From CAYSCX01 sp964429575 (GTDB lineage: Bacteria; Desulfobacterota; Binatia; Binatales; Binataceae): a DNA stretch of 64,000 nucleotides. Made by a program: the position numbers and the translations under genes. The notes under the pieces are model-generated. The model did not search any database and had not been told where the DNA came from. It was given only the letters and a program-made list of their open reading frames with translations. Shown here piece by piece: positions 60,131-64,000 of this stretch; position 1 is the first letter of the stretch, and the number at the start of each line of letters is the position of its first letter. The stretch is from positions 24,943 through 88,942 of the forward strand of contig CAYSCX010000009.1 of assembly GCA_964429575.1 (NCBI GenBank), read 5' to 3'.

Positions 60131-60545
60131 GCGGACCCGCAAGACTGCACGCAAGCTGCGCCGCGCCAAGCGGCTGGCAGGCGCGCCGGCGGTCACCGTT
60201 GCCGTCACGTTTCGTCATGTCGAACCGACCCAAGCGTTGCATGAATACGCGGAGCGCAAGTTCGCGGCCGTCGCGAAGTATGCGCGCCGTTCTTGCCAGA
60301 TCCACTTGATACTGACGGTTGACAAGTACCGGCAGCGCGGCGAAGTTACTCTCAAGTCAGGGCGTTTCGCGCTGACCGCGCAGGAGGAGACCAAGGACCT
60401 CTATTCGGTCATTGACCTGCTGGCCGATAAGGTCGGCCGCCAACTTCGCCGCTCGCACCAGAAGATTGCGGCGCGCAAAACGCGCGCGCCCTCTGCGGGC
60501 CAGGTCTTGGCGGAAGTGGAAGACTCGGAGCCGGGACGCAGGTAA
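60105..60545 (+). CDS. hpf: short hibernation-promoting factor with basic N-terminal extension
   Basis: HPF binds the 30S subunit and promotes ribosome dimerisation or stabilisation in stationary phase. The conserved short-HPF core starts VTVAVTFRHVEPTQALHEYA and ends around LADKVGRQLRRSHQKI. The only available start, ATG at 60105 inside the rpoN 3' end, adds about 28 residues of Lys/Arg-rich sequence (KRTRKTARKLRRAKRL) before the core. Long HPF C-terminal domain absent. Extension is unusual. Confidence 0.88.
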   Translation: MKKELSRGKRTRKTARKLRRAKRLAGAPAVTVAVTFRHVEPTQALHEYAERKFAAVAKYARRSCQIHLILTVDKYRQRGEVTLKSGRFALTAQEETKDLYSVIDLLADKVGRQLRRSHQKIAARKTRAPSAGQVLAEVEDSEPGRR

Positions 60546-60625
60546 CCACCTCCCGAATCGCATCGGCAGAGCGCGGCCGTTCCCGCGTGGCTTGCTCCCG
60601 CCGAATGCACTGAAATTCGATCGCT

Positions 60626-61087
60626 ATGAAGGTAACCGACTTTCTGAGTGAGGAAACCGTGCTGCCCGACTTGCAAGGCGCCACGAAACCGCAAGTGCTG
60701 CGCGAGCTGGCAGCCGCGCTGATTGCGCTCCACAACGATATCGCGCTCGAAAAACTGCTCGCGGTGCTGGCGGAACGCGAACGGCTCGGCTCGACTGCAA
60801 TCGGAGATGGCATCGCGATTCCCCACGGCAAGCTCGGCGGGGTCAGCAAGATTCGCGGCGCTTTCGGGCGTCATCGTTCCGGAGTTGACTTCGAATCGCT
60901 CGACGGCAACCCGACCCACTTGTTTTTTCTGCTCGTCGCGCCGGAAGAATCAACCAATCTGCATCTGAAGGCGCTCGCGCGCGTCTCGCGGCTGCTGAAG
61001 AACGAGGCGCTCCGGGCGCGCCTGCTCGAGGCGCCCGACGCGGCCGCGATCTTCCGGCTCATCAAGCAAGAGGACTCCAAGTATTGA
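60626..61087 (+). CDS. ptsN: PTS EIIA-Ntr regulatory protein
   Basis: PtsN is the terminal phosphoacceptor of the nitrogen phosphotransferase system and modulates regulators rather than transporting sugar. The 153-residue product has the phosphorylation-site motif AIPHGKLGG and the FLLVAPEESTNLHLKALARVS segment. The NPr partner and EI-Ntr (PtsP) are not in the window. It lies 80 bp after hpf, and a GC hairpin falls in the 36 bp before rapZ. Confidence 0.93.
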   Translation: MKVTDFLSEETVLPDLQGATKPQVLRELAAALIALHNDIALEKLLAVLAERERLGSTAIGDGIAIPHGKLGGVSKIRGAFGRHRSGVDFESLDGNPTHLFFLLVAPEESTNLHLKALARVSRLLKNEALRARLLEAPDAAAIFRLIKQEDSKY

Positions 61088-61123
61088 GCGGGGCAGCTGC
61101 GCCCCGCGCACACCGATGGCCTC

Positions 61124-62017
61124 GTGAGCGAAGCTCCCAAGAGCGCAGCGCCCGCGGCTCCCCGGCTCATCATCGTGACCGGCGTCTCAGGCTCCGGCCG
61201 CGCCACCGCGCTTCGCGTGCTCGAAGACCTCGGCTTCTACTGCGTCGATAATCTTCCCGTAGCGCTTGCCCCCACGGTCGCGAAACTCGCGGCCGAGGCC
61301 GGCCCTCCGTACCCGGGTGCGGCGCTGGGCATCGATGCGCGCGAGCGGATGTTCTTCGCGCAATGGCCGCGCATCTTCACCGAGCTGGAACAGACTGGCA
61401 TGCGCCCCGAGGTGCTGTTCCTCGACGCGTCCGACGGCGTTTTGGCGCGCAGGTACTCTGAGAGCCGCCGCCCGCATCCGATGGCTCGTGGCGGCGCGAC
61501 TGTCGCCGACGGCATTCGGCTCGAACGCACCGCGCTCGCGGCTCTTCGCGAGCGGGCCACCCGGATCATCGACACCACTGCGCTCACCGTGCACGAGCTG
61601 CGCGAACTGATCACGGCGTCGGTGCACGTCGGCGAGCCGGGAGCGCGCATGCGGATCCTGGTAGTCTCGTTCGGTTATAAGTACGGGCTGCCGGTTGGGA
61701 CCGATCTGGTTTTCGACGTGCGCTTCATCCCAAATCCACATTACATTGAGGACTTGCAGCCGCTCGACGGGCTCAACCCGCGCGTGCGTGAGTGGGTGAT
61801 GGCAAACGCGGAATCGCGGCAGTTCATCGACGAGACCGCGCGGCTGCTCGAGTTCCTGCTGCCGCTCTATCGCCGCGAGGGCAGGAGCTATCTGACCATC
61901 GCGCTCGGCTGCACCGGCGGCAGGCACCGCTCACCCGTTCTCGCCCGCGAGCTGAGCGCGCGGCTTCAAGCGTCGGGCTACGACCTGCAGGTGCGCGACC
62001 AGGACATCGCGCGCTGA
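61124..62017 (+). CDS. rapZ: RapZ-like nucleotide-binding protein, variant P-loop
   Basis: RapZ is an adaptor that guides sRNA degradation in enterobacteria; homologues in other phyla are uncharacterised or bind nucleotides. The 297-residue protein has the N-terminal P-loop fold but the Walker A sequence reads GVSGSGRAT: the invariant Lys is Arg and the following Ser/Thr is Ala. The C-terminal domain is well conserved (FGYKYGLPVGTDLVFDVRFI, NPHYIEDLQPLDG, GCTGGRHRSP). Start is GTG at 61124. ATP binding may be lost or altered. Confidence 0.9.
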   Translation: MSEAPKSAAPAAPRLIIVTGVSGSGRATALRVLEDLGFYCVDNLPVALAPTVAKLAAEAGPPYPGAALGIDARERMFFAQWPRIFTELEQTGMRPEVLFLDASDGVLARRYSESRRPHPMARGGATVADGIRLERTALAALRERATRIIDTTALTVHELRELITASVHVGEPGARMRILVVSFGYKYGLPVGTDLVFDVRFIPNPHYIEDLQPLDGLNPRVREWVMANAESRQFIDETARLLEFLLPLYRREGRSYLTIALGCTGGRHRSPVLARELSARLQASGYDLQVRDQDIAR

Positions 62018-62028
62018 GCACGCGCGCG

Positions 62029-62811
62029 TCAATTCATCTGCGAGCCGCAGTCCACGTTGATCGTCTGGCCGGTGACGCCCGCGGAGAGATCCGTCACCAG
62101 ATAGAGCGCAGTCCGCGCGACTTCCTCTTCGGTCGCCATGCGGTTCATCGCGGCACCCGAAAGGAACGCCGCGCGAACCTGCTCGTACGGCGCCTTCATC
62201 GCTTCGGCCCGCGCGCGCATCACGCGTTCGATCCGGTCGCCCGCGATCGCGCCGGGACGGATGCAATTGACGCGGATGCCGCGCGTTCCCCATTCGCCGG
62301 CCAACGTCTGCGTGAGGCCGATCATCGCCCACTTCGACGCCGCATACGGCGAGCGCAGCGGGTATCCGCGTCGTCCCGCACCCGAGGAGATCATCAGGAT
62401 GTTTCCTGATTGCTGGCTGTCCATGATTGGAATCACCGCGCGCGAGGCGAGCCACGCGCCCGTGATATTGATGTCGAGCACTTCCTGCCACTCCGCGAGC
62501 GACATTTCGTGGATGCGTTTGGTCGGCCCGGCAATGCCCGCGTTGTTGACCAGAATATCGATGCGCCCGAACGCCTTCACGGTTTCGTCCGCCATCCGCT
62601 TGCAGTCGGCTTCCTTGGAAACATCGACCGTGAGATGAATCGCCTTCGCGCCCGCGTGCTCGAGCTCGGCGCAGGTCTGCTGCATCGGCCCGGTGGTGCG
62701 CGCCGCGATTACGATCGTCGCGCCCGCCTCGGCGTAAAGGCGCGCAATCTGTCTTCCAATTCCATATCCGCCGCCGGTGATGATCGCGACTTTGTCCGTG
62801 AGTTCCGCCAT
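62029..62811 (-). CDS. short-chain dehydrogenase/reductase
   Basis: The 260-residue classical SDR has the cofactor motif TGGGYGIG, NNAG, catalytic Ser in MISSGAG and YAASK (Tyr/Lys), and a C-terminal ending VDCGSQMN. It oxidises or reduces an unknown alcohol/ketone, using NAD(P). Convergent with rapZ; about 135 bp from the divergent TVP38-like gene. Nothing in the context reveals the substrate. Confidence 0.9.
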   Translation of the reverse strand: MAELTDKVAIITGGGYGIGRQIARLYAEAGATIVIAARTTGPMQQTCAELEHAGAKAIHLTVDVSKEADCKRMADETVKAFGRIDILVNNAGIAGPTKRIHEMSLAEWQEVLDINITGAWLASRAVIPIMDSQQSGNILMISSGAGRRGYPLRSPYAASKWAMIGLTQTLAGEWGTRGIRVNCIRPGAIAGDRIERVMRARAEAMKAPYEQVRAAFLSGAAMNRMATEEEVARTALYLVTDLSAGVTGQTINVDCGSQMN

Positions 62812-62945
62812 TTGGTTATCTGCCTTGCTAGTGGCGAGTGTTTGCCGACGACTGTAGTAGCATCGAACGCGGGCGACAACGCGCGCCGGACGGCGCGCGT
62901 TGCCGCCTCGACTGATCCGGCGCGCCTGTCATAAGCTCGTGCGCG

Positions 62946-63650
62946 ATGGCGCAAGCCGAGCCAGTTCGTATTCCCGGCGATCAGCGGGCGGTCCGCAGCC
63001 CGTTTCTTGGGAACGTGATTCGCATCGCGATGCTCGCGGCGCTGGCCGTGGGCTCGCTCTGGCTCATCTTGCTGCATCCCGAGTGGTTCCAGAATCCCGC
63101 TCAGGTGCGCTCGCAGATAATGGCGTGGGGATTGTGGGCGCCGATCGTGTTCATCGCACTATACGCCGTCGGACCGTCGTTCTTGCTGCCGGGCGCGGTG
63201 ATGACGATCGCGGGCGGTCTCGCATTCGGCGTGATATGGGGAACGGTCTATTCGTTCGCCGGCGCAAACCTGGGCGCGATAGTTGCCTTCGGCGCCGGGC
63301 GGTTCCTCGGCAAGGGCTTCGTGCAGCGGATTGTTGGGGACCGCTTCCAGAGCACGGTGGAGAGAATCGCGCGGCACGGCTTCCGCATCATCTTCTATCT
63401 GCGGATCGTGCCGGTGATTCCGTACAACGCGCTCAACCTGCTCGCCGGAGCGTCTCCGATCACGTTCCGTGACTTCTTTTGGGCGAGCATTATCGGGATG
63501 GTGCCGGGCACATTTGTGTTCGCGTACCTGGGCGACGCGCTGTGGAACCCGCTCTCGCTGCGATTCCTCTCAGCGATTCTGATGCTGCTCGCGTGCGTCG
63601 GTCTGGGCGAGCTGATCCGCCGCCGGTCCGCGGTGAAGATAGACGAGTAA
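62946..63650 (+). CDS. TVP38/TMEM64-family (DedA-like) membrane protein
   Basis: The 234-residue polytopic protein has the VTT/SNARE-associated domain: VGPSFLLPGAVMTIAGGLAF, GTVYSFAGANLGAIVAFGAG, RFLGKGFVQRIV and RIVPVIPYNALNLLAGAS. Members are involved in membrane homeostasis and lipid scrambling; the bacterial role remains unclear. ATG at 62946. The C-terminus is a basic tail (IRRRSAVKIDE). Confidence 0.9.
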   Translation: MAQAEPVRIPGDQRAVRSPFLGNVIRIAMLAALAVGSLWLILLHPEWFQNPAQVRSQIMAWGLWAPIVFIALYAVGPSFLLPGAVMTIAGGLAFGVIWGTVYSFAGANLGAIVAFGAGRFLGKGFVQRIVGDRFQSTVERIARHGFRIIFYLRIVPVIPYNALNLLAGASPITFRDFFWASIIGMVPGTFVFAYLGDALWNPLSLRFLSAILMLLACVGLGELIRRRSAVKIDE

Positions 63651-63938
63651 TCTACACGCCGCGCACTTGCCTCTCTGTCATTCCGAGCCCTTCGACTTCG
63701 CTCAGGGTAAACTCCGCGAGGAATCTACGCGCAGCGATTTCTCCCGATACTCGCCTAGCAGGGTGTTGAGAAACGCGGAACATATCGGCGCGGTCCCGGC
63801 GGAGCGCTCAACACCCTGCGTGAAAGACTTGTCCGGAGCCAGCGGCGAAGGATCGGGCTTCCTTCCTGATCTTCTCCCCCTCTGGGGGAGACGCGAGAGA
63901 GGGAGCAGGCGGTTGAAAATGACTTTTTCAACAGCCTG
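63651..63938. other. intergenic region with two repeat types
   Basis: Contains the 20-mer repeat in reverse orientation (63688-63707) and element copy D (63756-63941). No gene seen in between. Confidence 0.6.
63688..63707. repeat. dispersed 20-mer repeat, reverse orientation
   Basis: Exact reverse complement of the 20-mer at 50412-50431. It sits 38 bp after the TVP38-like stop. Confidence 0.7.
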
Positions 63939-63941
63939 CTA
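63756..63941. repeat. hairpin-repeat element copy D
   Basis: Begins TAGCAGGGTGTTGAGAAA and pairs with GCTCAACACCCTGCG. The middle includes TTCCTGATCTTCTCCCCC and GGGGGAGA. The final hairpin is GCAGGCGGTTGAAAATGAC then TTTTTCAACAGCCTGCTA. Read on the minus strand, its terminal TAG is the stop codon of the partial gene to the right. Confidence 0.78.
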
Positions 63942-64000
63942 CGTGCCCGTCTCCCAGCTTTCGAGGTACTTCTTTTGTTCTTTGGTCAGCGTGTCGATCT
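63939..64000 (-). CDS. ahcY: probable adenosylhomocysteinase, C-terminal fragment
   Basis: Only the last 20 codons are visible, reading IDTLTKEQKKYLESWETGT and then a TAG stop. This resembles the short C-terminus of bacterial and archaeal S-adenosylhomocysteine hydrolases that lack the PYKPDHYRY ending. The identification rests on a short stretch and needs the rest of the gene. The stop codon lies in repeat copy D. Confidence 0.5.
   Translation of the reverse strand, partial: IDTLTKEQKKYLESWETGT

Noticed and set aside
61087..61106. GC hairpin between ptsN and rapZ as a terminator
   Set aside because: No T-run follows and it lies in a 36-bp gap within an operon; more likely a local structure.

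Overview
The window is a high-GC, densely coded bacterial chromosome segment. It is Gram-negative: it carries KdsA and KdsB for KDO synthesis, LptA and LptC for LPS transport, a GT9 heptosyltransferase-like protein, a class A PBP, a periplasmic HtrA protease and many Sec or lipoprotein signal peptides. CarD, RicT (PSP1 family), sigma-54 with EIIA-Ntr and RapZ, and a partial Nuo operon suggest a deltaproteobacterial-type lineage (Desulfobacterota, Myxococcota or the candidate phylum Binatota). That placement is an inference and cannot be proven from the sequence alone. No tRNA, rRNA, CRISPR array or transposase was found.

Layout. (1) 1-13.4 kb, nearly all minus strand: metG (5' end only), ricT, holB, tmk, prepilin peptidase, a yjbQ remnant, M20 peptidase, mutM, rsmA, tsaD, a TPR protein, PBP1, HtrA and a DUF1844 protein. 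Most genes overlap or nearly touch, and tmk-holB-ricT-metG is an order also known from Firmicutes. (2) 13.4-20 kb: htpX, GT9, cysK-larE, a lipoprotein, ispD, carD and rimI. (3) 19.9-30.4 kb: a ferredoxin/membrane/Hsp20-like fusion, a solitary groEL flanked by two alanine-zipper lipoproteins, and dehydrogenase, Nudix, endonuclease V, aminotransferase, coaD and rsmD. (4) 30.6-38.1 kb: a tightly overlapped nuoE-H-J-K-L-M-N operon without nuoF, G, I or A-D. (5) 38-50 kb: accessory genes (RidA, permease, zinc ribbon, SnoaL-like, lipoproteins, Fe-ADH, L,D-transpeptidase, two flavin reductases, GT2, TPR, D,D-carboxypeptidase). (6) 50.6-62 kb: envelope and nitrogen-PTS cluster kdsB-pyrG-kdsA-lptC-lptA-rpoN-hpf-ptsN-rapZ, interrupted between kdsA and lptC by an MmeI-like type IIG restriction-modification gene on the opposite strand. 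(7) 62-64 kb: SDR, TVP38-like protein and the 3' end of a probable ahcY.

The most striking non-coding signal is a family of hairpin repeats (core GCAGGCTGTTGAAAA...TTTTCAACAGCCTGC, ends TAG...CTA). In five of six copies the terminal TAG is itself the stop codon of the adjacent gene: groEL, the zinc-ribbon protein, the L,D-transpeptidase, lptA and the probable ahcY. Four copies carry an extended 150-350 bp body, which suggests a small non-autonomous mobile element. Other points worth a second look are the ferredoxin-TM-Hsp20 fusion, a probable CTG start for kdsB, a RapZ whose P-loop lysine is replaced, a leaderless-type promoter in front of the MmeI-like gene, and a missing lptB whose usual place holds one of the hairpins.
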